Notes: generated from the sequence alone by a model not told the origin. A DNA stretch of 64,000 bases from Straminergon stramineum (GCA_963920665.1 OY987263.1:35514547-35578546), one strand, 5' to 3'; shown: positions 48,200 to 61,358, counted from the first letter of the stretch. Numbers and translations: made by a program.

Positions 48200-51100
48200 A
48201 TGGGGTGGCTGTGGGCGTGTCTCGGTGGCGGGCCGGGCTCTCTGAGTAGCAAACGCTCCAAATCTCTCCGGGTGAGATGGGTTGACCCAAACCCCAGTGA
48301 TTGCAAGTTCATGGGATTCAAGTTTATTGCAAGTTCATGGGAAGCATGAGATCGTACATGCCTGCATTGTCTGAGAGGAAGGGGAGAATGGGATTAGACC
48401 TGGTGTGCATTCAAAGGCTGGGTTGAATACGTTTTGTATGAAGAGCTCTGGGTTTGGATTTGAGAGACGGTTTTTGAAACTAGTAGTGGAGATGTGAACT
48501 GAGAGAGGGGCGACATCCTTCCGTGTAGCATAAGAATGACGTGTCTGGAATTAGGGCTCGTATTTGGATGATTTTGTGGAGTTTGAATCTAGACTGGTTG
48601 GAATAGATCAGGTTTAAGGTTTTGGTGCACTATTGCGGTGATTGAGAACTGCTGCATTTTATATTTGACACTGTATTGCCCAGATGGCTAGTAGTGTCGA
48701 CTTTCATATCGAGTGGAGTTGAAATGAATCTCTTAGGAGGGTTTAAGAAAGGACAGAAAACTTTTTATTTAAAGAGATCCTGGTAGCAAGATCTATTAAG
48801 TATTTCCGGGTGTTGTGAATCGAGTTTTTGGAAAGGATGGACTGGTACCCGGAAGGATTTCGAACGGCGTTATGAAGGAGTAGCTTTAGTTTAATTAAAA
48901 AGCTGCGTGATTTTGAGTAGCTGTGGTTTTTGGAAGGCGTTTATGATACTATTGGTAATGATCTGAACTAAATGAGGAGTGCCGTTCGACCGCAAGGGTT
49001 GAGAATTAGGGCATGATGTTGTGAAGCTTGAATGCAGACTGGTCGTGACCTTCTGGTGCAATTCAAGGCTGGGATTTGTAGGTCTATTCTTATGATTAAA
49101 ATGGAAATTTCTCTGTTATTATGTTGGGTTTATGATTCCTGGAAATATTTACTGTCATACAATTCCTGCTAAGTAAGGACTGTTCTAGAGAGGTCTGAAA
49201 TGATCCCCCTTGTCGTCGGATTCCAGAGGCTCTTGGGGTCAATATTTTAATGTAACTATTAAGTCGAACCATAACTGGCACGAATGGTGGAATCGGAGTT
49301 TTAGACACCAGCGTTATGGTACTATATCGTTAGACTATCTGAGACTGTCCTTTTCTAAAGGGTTTACATGTTGTGCAGGGGAAACTGAGCAACCAGCCAC
49401 ACGATTTGAGACTTCAACCGCTTCCAACTCAGCTTCCCAGACATGGTTCGTACTCACTTTCCTTAGCTTATGCGTTGTTCAGTACTGTTTGAGAACGGGT
49501 TGGCTTAACCACTTAAGGACCAAATTTCGTGGTTTAACATTGACAATGTGATCGATCATATTCTGTAAAATGTGGTTCAGATGGGGCTTAAAATTTTATC
49601 ACCAGTATCAATGAAGAACTTTGCCTGCGTTGGTCAAAGAAAAAAAGAAAATCAAGCTAAATAAAGTCTCGATTCAGAAGTGCTGAAAATACAGAAATCT
49701 AATTCGGACGGTTTTCTCCTTTAGATGCTAATTTGGCTCGGATCCTCGGATCACAACCTTTTGGCTCTGCTCTTCTTCCAGGATATGGAGTCTCGGAGCC
49801 CTCTCATGTGCAGAATCTGCGAAGCGGAGGTGAAAAGGGCGGGGAGGCTGAAAACATGGAAGCATTTAAAGTACCAGCATCCTCCGTGAACACCTGTATT
49901 AGCATCAACACCCTCAAGAAGGCGTCTGAGAAAAGCCTGGATTCCAGTTTCAGACAAGAATTTGGATTGACCATGCGCTCAGACGTGGATGAGCTCAAGG
50001 AAGAGATGGCTGCCCTTCGGCGAAGACTTGCCAATGAGGAAGCCGAAGCCAAGAAACTCAGAGAGGAGGTGAGGATACTAAAACTGTCAGAGACCTATTC
50101 CTGTCTCTTCTACTAATCCCTGTTACCAACAGAAACTCATCTCTTGGAGTACATGGTTTACCTTGAATTAGCAGGCGGTGTATGCACGACTTAGCTATCT
50201 GTCTGTTGCCACACATCTTTGAATTTAAATGGGGTTGTCTACCGTCCCTTCTAGTGGTCGGCAACTTCCGACTTTGAATGATTGCATTAGGAATTCATAC
50301 TTAGTAATAAACTTTAGACCTAAAGAGAGTTTTGGTACGGTACCCGAAGCTTTCTCTTTATGAAAGCATACTCCTGCATGTTAGTTAGAATGCTGAAAAT
50401 AGTATCCTCTACTTTCTGGACCCTGTTGTAACTGTATTGATGAAGCTACTACTTGTCACAGGTGAGTTACTTGCGGTCCTGTGGTGTGCTGCAAAGATCC
50501 GAGGATTCCTCAGATATGCGAATCTACGAAAGTGTCCCAGAGAAAGAAGCTAGTACTGATCAAGTAAATGAGGAGCAACGACAAGGTGACATTGCGCCTG
50601 TCAAGCAACTTCGGAAATGCTTCTCTGGACCTTTGCTCTTCGGTTCGCAGTCAACTTCGACCAACGACTCGACAGAAGACTCGTAAGCATCGTCACGAAT
50701 GAACACTTTGGATCGACAAGGCGCTTACTTGTTAAGTTAATGGCCATTACCTTCATGTAATCCTCGTATTGAGTTTACGTGAAGTTAATGGCAGTGTGAC
50801 GCAATTGGTGCACTCAAAAGTTATTGTCACTGGTATTCAATTGATATCACATTGTAAGTATTAAGTTAGCAGTAGAGTCAACATGAACTTGACATTAATT
50901 TGACATGATTTTATAATCGACGTAGTGATCTATTTGATTGACATTGGGGAGGTTTCGCGCCGTGCAGTTCGGATTCTTCCACCATGGTTGCACAGTCTAC
51001 CCAAACTCGCATATCTTCCCACCGTGCAGGCCTTTCCCCGAAAGGTAAATCATTTGGGCAAAAAGCACAGCTTGGGGAGGTTGACCAGTTGGGTGAAGTG

Positions 51101-54100
51101 GGCGTCGTCGCCACCCTAGATTCCAATCCCAGGGTGTCTACAGTGAGCCTCACCAGTGGTCTGCATCAGTATCCGAGTACGAAAGTGGCTGCGTGGACGA
51201 ATCAGATCACCGAGGAGGTAACTACACTTTGAAATGTTATATTCTGGTTGCACACCTCGTAATATGACGCTTTCCTCGGCACAATGAACAGTCAGTTTTC
51301 CAATATCTGTCTCTATGGTTTCAGAGCCTCCATGAAGGTCTCAGACACGCCATACCCTTGAGGCCTTGGACATGTTATACGCTTGGGATCTTGTTTTTCT
51401 TAGCGGTTTTGAGTAGGTCGTATAGGGACTTCCGTCAGTCCAATTTTTATTTCTTTAATTGCCAACAACAAGTGCAGCGTCATTCACTTATCCCCGTTCT
51501 ACAAAATCTGGACCATCTGAATTCTATCAATCAAATTGGTTCATGTGGTACCACCAATCTGTAGAGGATGAGTAGTTGGTCATTCTAAATCCTAGTTTCT
51601 GTTTCTACGTTCCAGAGCCAAGGAATGTCAAGGAACCTCATTGTCATGGACTCCATGGACGTGCATTGGATCGAGGTTGCAAACGCACCTGCTAAAAGCG
51701 GATTATCAACCAACCTCAGACGGGACCGTCGCCACTCTTCAGACCGTGCAGAGTCACCTCGTAGACCAATGCTGGGAGCACTGATGGTCGCAGAGGATGA
51801 CACATCAAAGAAACTAATTGGGAAAAGACGCCAGAAACGTTCAGTAGATTTCAATGAGCCCACTGAAAAACGGTCGCGAGAGCAGTCTCCCACTAGCCAA
51901 CTCCCTGTCCTTACACCGGAGCAAATTGAGGAGCAGCTCTCACAAGCTGTGGCCGCATTCAAGGAGCAGAAACGAGAACTCGAACTTAAACACCAGTCTT
52001 TCTGTCATGGCCCCATATTGACCAGTCAACCACCGCCACCTGAGAACAACGTGGTTGGTTTTTTTCGAAATTCCAAAAAAAAGACAACTAGGAACACCCG
52101 TGGGTTTCAGAGGGCTCTATCACCAGTGAAGGAAGCTCTTTCCATTGAAGAAGTAACTTGGAGCAGGCAGAGCAGCTGCAGGAATGAATCAATTGTCAAA
52201 CCTGAGGATTCACCAGAACGAGCGGCCAGCAGATTGGCTAGTACTGGAACCCAGGGATTCAAATTCGCGGCGACGATTGTTGAAGACTCTTCACCAGTGA
52301 AAATGCCACCTGAAGAAGATGAACTGGACAATGAGGAGATTGATGTTCGGCCATCTGCCATGGAGAATATTGCAATGGTGCCTATACAGTGCATTTCTCC
52401 TTCTCTCTCACCGAAGAAGAAGTCAGCATCTTCAGCTCTTGATGCTCTCTGTGCAGTAGCAATGAGCTCCAAGTCGCCGACTGATAGTCGGTATCAGTTG
52501 GAAGACAACGTAGAAACAGATTGGATTCATGACTGGGAGGATGATGTGGAAGGGATGGACATGAAGCCCATTGAATGTGCTTCACCTTCTTTTTCTGATA
52601 GAAGAAAGAGCGCCCGTGCGGGCTCTGTCAGGCAATCCATAAGCTTCGACTCTAAAGGATCTTCACCTTTGTTGGCGTCCTCAGGGGAATTTGATGAAAG
52701 CTATTTGAGCTGTGGAAAGTCGACTCCCTCCCCGAGTGGATTGGCAGCCTATAGATCTCCAGCTTCAAGAGCTTCTGTGACCCCTAGTCCTCGGAAGCAA
52801 TGGACTCCTAGTCCCCGGAAGGACATGGACCCCATGATGAATGAACGGAGCTGGTACTGTGATGCCATAGATGCCATTCGAAGCATTAATGATATCAGAA
52901 GGTCTAAGGAGGGACGGTTACATACTGAGTCAGTTTCCTTGGGAAACTCTCCTGCTGGGAAGACGGCAGGGGCTCCGCGTCCTCCTCATGCTTTTTCAGC
53001 GGAGAAGAAGATTCTCAGACGAGCAATCTCCTGGTATGCGCCTGAGCATGAGGACCGCATGAAGACGTTTGGCTTGAAGGGTAGGAAGGGAAGTGAAGAG
53101 CCTGAGGATGGGAACAACAAAAAAGGATTGTTGCTGAGTAGGGTGCAGCCTCAGCAGATGACAGCCCTAATTGAAAATAGAGGTGCTTTCCTCTTACTTG
53201 ATGACCTTTGAACTTTCAATGGTAGTAGTCCAGTTTCTGTTTGTATTGTAACGCTTCAATATTGGAGTTTTCTCAAGTGGCCAGACATAGGGAGCGACCA
53301 ACCCCCTAGCGCTTCGAAGTCCATGTTCTGGATGTTGACCAGATTTCTTCTGGGCAACGTTTCAGTTTGTCCAAAAAACTTTTCATTCACCCGAAGTAAT
53401 ATTGGAATCTTTAAAAACTCAACCTTCCTTTATGACCAATTTGATAGAAATGGGGTAAATAATATATTTGTACAAAGGTATAAGCAAAAATGTGCAATAG
53501 GGATTCAGGCGTTGAAGGGTTGCAAATGACTAATTTGATTGAAGACACTGTGCAAAACATCATTCAGATTGCGCCAAATTTTATATTACCAGATTTTGTG
53601 AAGAACAGTCAATGTGTTTGCCAATGATATATGAAAAGAAAACCCCGATGTCACCTTATCAGCAGTGCTTGAAATTTGCTTCAGTTCCAACGTTGGTCCT
53701 TCAGAGGTAAACTTCTTTTTAGACCCATTACGCGTAGCCACAAATTTTAACCCCTCCAATGTTCTTCAGCTATTTCAGGTACAGTGATGCATGCTAGGAG
53801 GTTTTCAGACTCGGACAGTGGTGGCTCGGCAACCTTCTCCATTGACTTCAACCGAATGGGGAGCTCGCATAACAACTCTCTGAACAGCTCTCAGACTGGG
53901 AGCCCTTGGAATCATCCAAAGGAGAGTGGTGGTGCACTTGATGTTCGAGAAAGCACAGCTGCGTCGGGCTTGAGAGTGGACAAGGAGAATTTTCTAGCCA
54001 AGTGTAGCATATCTCCCAGCAGAAACAGCACCTTGAGGAAGTCAGACCAATCTCTATCATCAAATGACTCCAACAAGCATCTCAGGCGGTCACAAGAAGC

Positions 54101-55280
54101 CATTCCTGAGAATAGGCCTGTTCTGGGGTCAATGCCATTCAACAACTGGGATAAAAATGTGCGGACCTCAAGGGACAAAAACCCTACTGCTTTGCATACT
54201 GAGGTAAAGTTCCTTGCCATCTAGGGAGGCATTGTGAGAGAGCTCTCATAATACATACTCTACATACGGGTCAGCTTTCGGAATAATTAAGCTGAATTTT
54301 GAAATTTTAATAAATTTGTTGACCACTATTTGTAAAACCAAGAAAATTTTATGTCTGTTTGTGGCTTTATAGTAACTCTGAAACTTCAGATTTAGTAATT
54401 GATCCGGCATTTTGAAAATTGGAAAATGACGTTTCGTGAAGTCTGAATTTCAAAATGAACCCAAGAGTTGATGCTAACCTAGGAGTACTGTAATGCCAAA
54501 GCAGGATTTTGAAGCTGATGTGACAGTCACATTGGAGGATTAGAACCCATACTGCTAAGTCGACTATTGATTGCAGATTTGTCAAAAAGAATTGAGTTGG
54601 GAGTGATAGTTCTAACTTATAAAACTGCATTCAATGTGAGTAATCGGATGAACCCAAATTACACTCTGAAATTCTTGATTCAAGAGTATTACTTCCCATT
54701 TTGTCCAGCTCTAGAAGGTTATCTAGTCCATAATGTTTGCGCTACTTCATGCAACCCATTAAAAAAGTTGTTTTAGAAGATCTGGAAATTTGAGGATAGT
54801 TCAAAAACAACATGATCTTAGACCCTTGGTGAGGTGGTGTAGGTAATAATTTGCAAATTATTTTTTGATAACCATATCCTTGATTGCCATTATGTAGTCC
54901 TTGAAGGGATGAAATGCTGCAGATGTTTCTATTCTACTAGAATGGAGTTGCTGTATGTTAATCAAGAATTGGGTTGGTCTTAGGATTCAAGAAGTGAATG
55001 GCATCCTGTGACATCACTACAGCGAGCATTTCCGAAAGTATCTTCGAGGTATTACAGAAACAACACCATTGCATTGCTTCTTGGGAGTCCTAAGCTTATA
55101 CTACACGAGTGTGTGAAAATGAATTTATTTGATACAAATTTATAATTTTATAAATGACAGGTTTGTATCTTGCTGCATATGTGACAAGTGAGACGCTCCA
55201 AGCACTAACCCTTTCTGGTGGGCTTCCTCAACAGGGGAATTTCTGGCAAGATTTTGGCTAGAAGCAGGAGTCTTGTGTAA
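48200..55280 (+). CDS. JASON-like protein, nine exons
   Basis: Exons 48200-48271, 49379-49445, 49725-50068, 50462-50682, 50968-51217, 51616-53182, 53779-54203, 54984-55048 and 55235-55280 all join in phase with GT-AG introns, giving 1018 aa. The start reads MGWLWACLGG followed by a basic stretch, like the MGCF..CF start of plant JASON proteins. A coiled coil (about 132-161, ELKEEMAALRRRL) runs into VSYLRSCGVL (162-171), matching the family block with ACGT/SCGV. Near the C-terminus RPVLGSMPFNNW (953-964) and EWHPVTSLQRAF resemble the family's RPILG..W and WHATPF blocks (recalled, not aligned). Arabidopsis JASON positions meiosis II spindles. The middle is Ser/Pro-rich with TPSPRK twice (707-720) and a doubled M.PI.C.SPS motif (572, 634), likely kinase sites. 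The protein is about twice the length I recall for the Arabidopsis protein. Exons 7-9 are less certain than 2-6. Confidence 0.7.
53298..53523. mobile_element. Eroded TTAA-type small MITE in intron 6 of the JASON-like gene
   Basis: Left CCAACCCCCTAGCGCTTCG and right CAGGCGTTGAAGGGTTGC. The interior (ATTCACCCGAAGTAATATT, TACAAAGGTATAAGCAAAAA, TGTGCAATAGGGATTCAG) matches 35965-36193. It lies between exon 6 and exon 7, just after the alternative stop codon at 53209-53211. Confidence 0.65.
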
Positions 55281-56555
55281 ATTTAGTAGATTAGAAATTC
55301 CCTGTTTCTGGCTTTATTTTTCTGCGCTGGCAAAACTGAAGGTTTTTCTATCAGTATGGCGAACATTGTTTATAGTGTACTCCAGTATCAGAGATTTGTG
55401 CCCACTGAGAGTTAGGTGCTCTAATGTTTCTTGTAGATCCGGCTCATTTTAAATTACAGTAACACCAAATTCCGTTGTTTTTTGATAATTTTTGGTGGTA
55501 ATAGGAGAGAATTTGTCTGAGATTTCCCATTATAGGGAGTCTCAGTCTTGGGTGGTGATTGCCATTACCTAGTTCATTGTCACATTCTGAAAACTCAACA
55601 AACAAGTTAGAAATGAAGACGAAATCGATATGATTCAATGCAATTGAGAAGTCCACATAATTTCATAACATTACTCAATTTTCCAGTCCATGTAGATAAA
55701 GAGAATTTGTCATGGCCCATATTTCAATCTAGATATAAAAGTAGGAGAGTTTAGAACCTTCCACTTTAAAATTGCATAAGAAAATTGTGCACAATGATAA
55801 ATGTTAATGAAACTGCAATTTTAAGTGTATTTCTAGAAAATTAGTTCGTTGTAAATTACAGACAGTTAGCCGTAGTTCTCATTGCAAGTTGTTTTTGAAT
55901 CTTTCCAAATGCATCAATTGATGAGAAGAGAAGTTCAACATGTACAAAAACACTAATATTTTGCAATTTGTATTGTGAGAGGCTTGGAATTTTTTTCACA
56001 TACTCTAAACTACAGGCTCTGTTTTCACTGTTTGGAATTTTGTTTTAAATCCTCAATGCACAAGAAATCCTAAAAGAAAGGGTAGTTTTTTGATGGTTTA
56101 CTTGATCTCTTTGTATTGCAGAATGATTTAGAAGAGAATTACCGCCTAGCTTATTCACTTTTGATATTTTCCATTTTTATACCTAATAAAGAAGAGATGC
56201 AAGATTGTTTGGAGTGAGTTGAATTTCTATGAATTAGGCTATGCTTTAATAGTTGGGCAAATTAAATTAGTAATTTTCCATACATAGAAAAAAATCACTT
56301 CTAGAGGACTCAAAGTTCTTGACCTTGTTTGATGGCCATGGTGGACTGACCCCCTCGCTCATCCCCCCAAGTCATTCCAAGGGTGCATGTAAAAAAAGAG
56401 ACCCCCTATTTCGTGCTTCATTAATTTATCTAATCTACCTCTCCTAGCTAATTTGGGGCCTGTGATTGCAAATATGAATTCAAAATTTGCAAATTTTATC
56501 ATGTGTGAAAAATAATAAATTTCAGGATTTTTACTTGGGGATGAGTGGGGTCAAT

Positions 56556-56570
56556 CCCCCCCCCCCCCCC
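56556..56570. repeat. C15 homopolymer
   Basis: Fifteen C residues in an AT-rich spacer. Length is prone to sequencing error. Confidence 0.8.
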
Positions 56571-57878
56571 GGCCTTGTTTGACAAGGTTGAAAAGAATTT
56601 CTTGTACAAACTTCAACCCTTTATTCTTGCAATCCAAATTATCTAATACGTTGCAATATTTTTCACATACTATTGCAATGATCTACTACACTTTGGTATG
56701 GTTGAAGTTAAAATCACTTTTTGACACTTGCTCTAGAGACCACCCACCCTTCTCTTTTAGAGGTTAAAGTGAAAAAGAAAAGGAAATTCAAGAAGGAAAA
56801 ATATACATTCTTGAGTTCATATTTGATCATTGTTGAAACCTTGTTCTTGGAATGTTTTAAATCAAGTTTCAATGACAAAAACGGGGCTAGGAATTGATGG
56901 TTCAACCGCAAGTTGTTGAAAGGTGAGTCACTACAGTGGATATTTTGGGCCTATATTCTTGGGGTACAAAAAAATTCCATATCACTTTTTCTTGATAAAT
57001 CCATTTTACTATTGAATATTTGAAATATAAAAAGTTGGTTGAGCTCATCTCTAACAATCATGATTGTAGTTTAAAAAAGTCTAATTTTGGAATCGCATGT
57101 AGACAAATTTTGATTAAGTGGAGTAAAGTCCAAGAATGACATTAAAACAATCTATGCAAAAGTCTTATGAGGTCAAAGTTCAATTGGGTATGGTTTCAAA
57201 ATACCCTAATTTCAATGTCCTTATATTGGAAAGTCTACAATGAGCATTCATTTCTTATCTATATTGATTAGAGCATGCTTTGAGGAACATACTTGATTTT
57301 GAGTGATCATTAGGTAGGGAATTTGTAACAATAATTATGTTGAGAATAGTGAATGAAATTTGCATTGAACCATGGCTAAATCATTAATTTTGAGTCACAT
57401 TGAAAACACTATAAATTTTGAAGGTCTCAATGTAGAGTGGGATTGATTTTGTATTTGAAAATTTCTTTTAGATAAAAGATATCAAATTGTAATTAAGCAA
57501 TATGCATTTGGAAATATGAAAAGTTGCAAGGTTTGTTGACGATAGAATGAATGCCTCAATGAAAAATTCAAGTATTATGCAAATTTCAATATACTTCCAT
57601 CATCTTTTTTTTGCTAACAAAATCTTGACATCAATTGAAATTAATTTTCCTTAAAAGATTCTTAGTGTCAATTTTGGAGTGAATGTTAAGACTTGAATTA
57701 TCCCTTAAATAAACATTAGCCATTCTATTTCAAAAATAGGTTGGCCAAAGGTTACAAAGTACGAAAACTAATAATTTGATGACATACAAATATGTATATG
57801 ACTACAATCACATATAATCTTCATAAATATTTTCATGAAGAGCACATATATCAATATTGATCAAAGAGGGAGGAGGGA

Positions 57879-57892
57879 GGGGGGGGGGGGGG
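57879..57892. repeat. G14 homopolymer
   Basis: Fourteen G residues following GGAGGGAGG; a possible G-quadruplex former on this strand. Confidence 0.8.
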
Positions 57893-60256
57893 AGTAAATT
57901 ATAATTGGTAAAAATATTCATCAAAGTAAAAACTTAAGGTCTATTCAACTCCTACAATTTTTAGGCTTTATTTTCAGCAAATTGCACTCAAAATTGCCAT
58001 TTTTATTGCAAAGTGCAAAAGCTTTTAGGATTAATTTTTTTCCCTATATCTTCAACTAGACTATGATTGCATGGATTGCAATATATATATGCATTTGAAG
58101 AGAAGAAAACCATTTTCTTTGCACCTTGCCTAATTAGATTTCTGAGGCTTCAAATGTTCCTAGCAATTAAAAATTTTGCACTATCAATATTTTATTTTAT
58201 TTTTTTAGGTTGAAAAATTCAATTGAAAGTCTAGGAAATTTTTTAAGAAGAATAAAAAAGAATTTATTTTTTTTCTTTAAAAATTATCAAGTGGAGGCAA
58301 ACTGAACTAAACCATATCAAACTTCTTCTTTGAAAAATTGTGAAAATTGCATTCAAAAATGAATACTATAAGTTATTTTTTCAAGAAGATGCTAAAATTG
58401 ATGGAAAATCAAGATTGTCCATAATTTCTTCTTCACTAGTCCAAATAGAATGAATCAAATCTTTCTATGTAGACAAAAATACTTTCTATGAGGAAAAAAA
58501 ACTGAAAATTTTATTTTGACTTTTTGTGATTTTTTTGTGCTCCTTGATGAACCCCATTTTAGACTTAAAGTAGTACAACTCTTGCTCCCAAGCACCAATT
58601 TAAACCCTGAATTCCCAAGCCTTTCCAAATGTGTTTTGACTATGAAAAGAGAGCATAGGCCTATAATTATCCCCAATGAAGCAAATGTTTTTTTTGAAAT
58701 CTAACGGTATTGATCTTGAAAAAGCTTGTTGTTTAGTATGGATACCAATTTTGACTGAAAAATTGCATAGGAGTTGTGAGATTATAACAAGAGAAATCTA
58801 TATTTTCTATTTTTAATATGTTGCCCCTCACCACAATGTTTTAGAAATTTCCATATAAATTTTTGGGGGGATTAGAGGTGACACGACTAACTAAAAATTG
58901 TGTTCACACGCTAAAATGCACTTCCATAAACCTCTAAAGGACTTAAGTTCAAATGAAGAGCTAGGAAAATCATTAAATAATCTACCTTGGAATCATTGAA
59001 ATGTAATTTTTTTATAAGTAGAAATCACAAATAACTCCAAATCAACACTTGCATACTTAAATTTTCAATAGTGAAAATTATAAAAATACGAAACTCTTTC
59101 CTGTGGGACCATTTTCAAAGCAAATGGATAAGTACAATTTTTTGGATCTCAAATCAAGTGAAATTGACAAACTTCGCTCAAAGCAGGGAAATGAAGTATA
59201 ATTAGCAAGCTTTATTCTTCACTTATGGTACATATATGCCTTTGAAGACCTCTCAAAAATCAAATATTTACCTTATTTAGTGAAAAATAAATGTTTTCAA
59301 TAGTTAATCCTCAAAACTACCCAAAGTCCTGTATATATGCTATGTACTTCTAAATACACCAAATTAGTGCCTCCTCTCCAATTAGTGTATAAATAAAATT
59401 GACATACATTGACAAAATGAGGTGATTAGAATTAATTAGTAAACATCAATCATTGACAATCTAAAATTTCTTGTTGACGAATTGAGGTAATTAGAATTAA
59501 TTAGAGAACATCAAACATTGACAATCCAAGATTTCTTGTTGCCGAGAGTGCTCTAGAAAATAAGAAATCCTCCAATGTCACATCACCTTTTTTTGCAGAA
59601 TTTGGGTCAATGTGTGCTTCTAGCGTACATGAAGGTCTACATGAAGGTCTGATTCAGCACTCAAGTGCCAAAATTGAATTTCCAAGTCAGATTCTAAAGG
59701 GTCCACATCCACTCACACCATTCACAAGACGACACATGGCACTTCTTTTCCAAAAATGACTTAATCTATACTAAATGTGACCTTCAGGTCGGGTACAACC
59801 ACCCACCCCTCACATGGAAGGTAGAATATTCTAACAAACATAACAAACATGCCTGTGCAGAGTAATATTAATATACTTCCTCAAGGGAACTTTGACTTGC
59901 AAAAGAGACGAGACCCATCTCACAGCCACGTCTTTCAAACCACCAGCACCGAAAGTTTCAATATACTCGAATACGGAGTATCTCTTTATGAAAGTGAAAT
60001 ACATAATAATGGCTACTTGTACGGCCAAAATACAGCAGAACAATAGTGGTTCTCCACCCAAATGCACACTATCTATATAATATATATTATAATATTATCT
60101 CTCAATCGCTCAAAATCATCAAAACAGGTAAAGGCACTAGACTTAGACATGGAATTGATCCTCTGACTGAAGCAAAAAACTCTCTTTTTCTATAGCTAAC
60201 CCCTGGAAGATACCTTAACATAACTTACTAAATGATACTGTACATTCAACAGAAAT

Positions 60257-60643
60257 CTACTCTAGAAAAAAGACACTTGACAGTACACAATTCAACCTTG
60301 GTTGGCTGCAACTTCTGAAAACCTCGGTCAGGGACATATTGTGGCAGTAAAAAAATGCCAAAATAACGTCATAGCAGAGCCATACCAAAAAAGTGATGGA
60401 TGCCCGGTTCCGAGGATCCTGGAGTCCAGCTGACGAGAAAGAGAAACTGCTTTCAGGGGCAAAGGATATAAAGCTTAATATTGTTACGTGACTTGAATTT
60501 GAAGAAGCTGCAGAAACTGGAACGCATGGCCCTTCGTTGAGGAAAGGAAAATCTTCAGCCTTGAAAAGATCCAGTAGCCTTGGCAGGGCGAGGGTGGGAG
60601 TGTGCTTCACCAATATGAAATCCCCGGACATAGCCTCCAGCAT
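60257..60643 (-). CDS. Candidate 128-aa ORF behind the small gene, weak
   Basis: An ATG-led frame starts 16 bases after the stop of the 48-codon ORF and would lie on the same transcript. The N-terminal third is protein-like (MLEAMSGDFILVKHTPTLAL, RLLDLFKAEDFPFLNEGP); the rest is hydrophobic and Ser-rich without recognisable motifs. It could be the main ORF with the 48-codon ORF acting as an upstream ORF, or simply 3' UTR. No family recognised. Confidence 0.2.
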   Translation of the reverse strand: MLEAMSGDFILVKHTPTLALPRLLDLFKAEDFPFLNEGPCVPVSAASSNSSHVTILSFISFAPESSFSFSSAGLQDPRNRASITFLVWLCYDVILAFFYCHNMSLTEVFRSCSQPRLNCVLSSVFFLE

Positions 60644-60659
60644 TTGTTGACTGACTCCA

Positions 60660-61358
60660 TCAGATGAACTTGGAACAAGTCACCGTAGGGGAAAGCAATT
60701 CTACGCTTGGGCGACCAAAATCATTGCTCCTGCAAAAAGCAAAAAAAGTCATTCATTGAACAAGTTAGAAACACATGAGACATCGATAACACAGCTTCAT
60801 CTTGCACCCAATCAAGCTTATTAAATTGGTGCCTACAAAACAGCCACAATGTACACTGTCTCTTCAAATCAAAACCTAAATCCAACGGTGTGGTTGTTTT
60901 CTCAATCTTATAACGCAAGCACAACTATCCTTGATTCAGGTTTTTGACATGAAAGAGTATACGGTCTACTGTGGCAAAATTAGACACCTTTGGGTGCACT
61001 TCGGGAAGGTTGTTGAGAAGCAACACTAATCCAATTCCGTTTGAATGACTTGATTGAATTTAGAATGCCAATCTCAGACTGTCCAAGATCTCTTATCGAC
61101 GGTGCTTTGAGGATAAGAGATGTTGGATAAATTCTAGATTGGCATCCTACAATGACTCACTCCGTTGGATGTTGGCAGAATTGGGTCAGTGTGCCTCTTA
61201 AAACCTACCTATCATGAGCACTCACATCACTTGCATACAAAGGATATAAAAGAGACTGGGATGAAGTAAATAATTTCTTACCTTGCAAGAGGTTGGCACT
61301 TCACCTCCTCGCCAGTTGCAGTCGGCCGATGGACACATCGGATGAAAGATGTTCTCAT
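60660..61358 (-). CDS. Candidate two-exon small protein, 48 aa
   Basis: Exon 1, 61358-61282, ends at a consensus donor AAG|GTAAGA. Exon 2, 60729-60660, begins after the strong acceptor GCTTTTTGCAG. The junction completes an AGG codon and the frame continues to a TGA. The product is basic at the start (MRTSFIRCVHRPTATGEE) and ends FGRPSVELLSPTVTCSKFI. No domain is recognised. The splice sites look real, so a transcript here is likely, but the ORF might be an upstream ORF or the gene non-coding. A G-box lies about 225 bp upstream of the ATG. Confidence 0.35.

Larger units (their letters stand above)
55281..60256. other. AT-rich spacer, no gene seen
   Basis: No frame looks coding. At 56139 a TTTGTATTGCAG acceptor precedes a short open stretch (NDLEENYRLAYS), but no partner donor was found. 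Two homopolymers are listed separately. Around 57950-58620 there are fragments resembling the TTAA-type elements (CTCAAAATTGCCATTTTTA, TTTAAACCCTGAATTCCC) without clear borders. A 65-bp block with GAATTAATTAG and CATTGACAATC is tandemly duplicated at about 59400-59540. Confidence 0.45.

Noticed and set aside
47620..48321. Long overlapping ORFs on both strands (169 and 165 codons)
   Set aside because: The C-rich sequence lowers stop frequency in several frames. No motifs are visible, and the region sits where the JASON-like promoter and 5' UTR belong.
51585..52472. Minus-strand ORFs of 121-125 codons
   Set aside because: Antisense to exon 6 of the JASON-like gene. They are serine-rich only because the sense strand codes charged and serine-rich sequence.
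56139..56190. Possible tenth JASON exon after TTTGTATTGCAG (NDLEENYRLAYS)
   Set aside because: No matching donor follows, and the nine-exon model already closes with a stop in phase.
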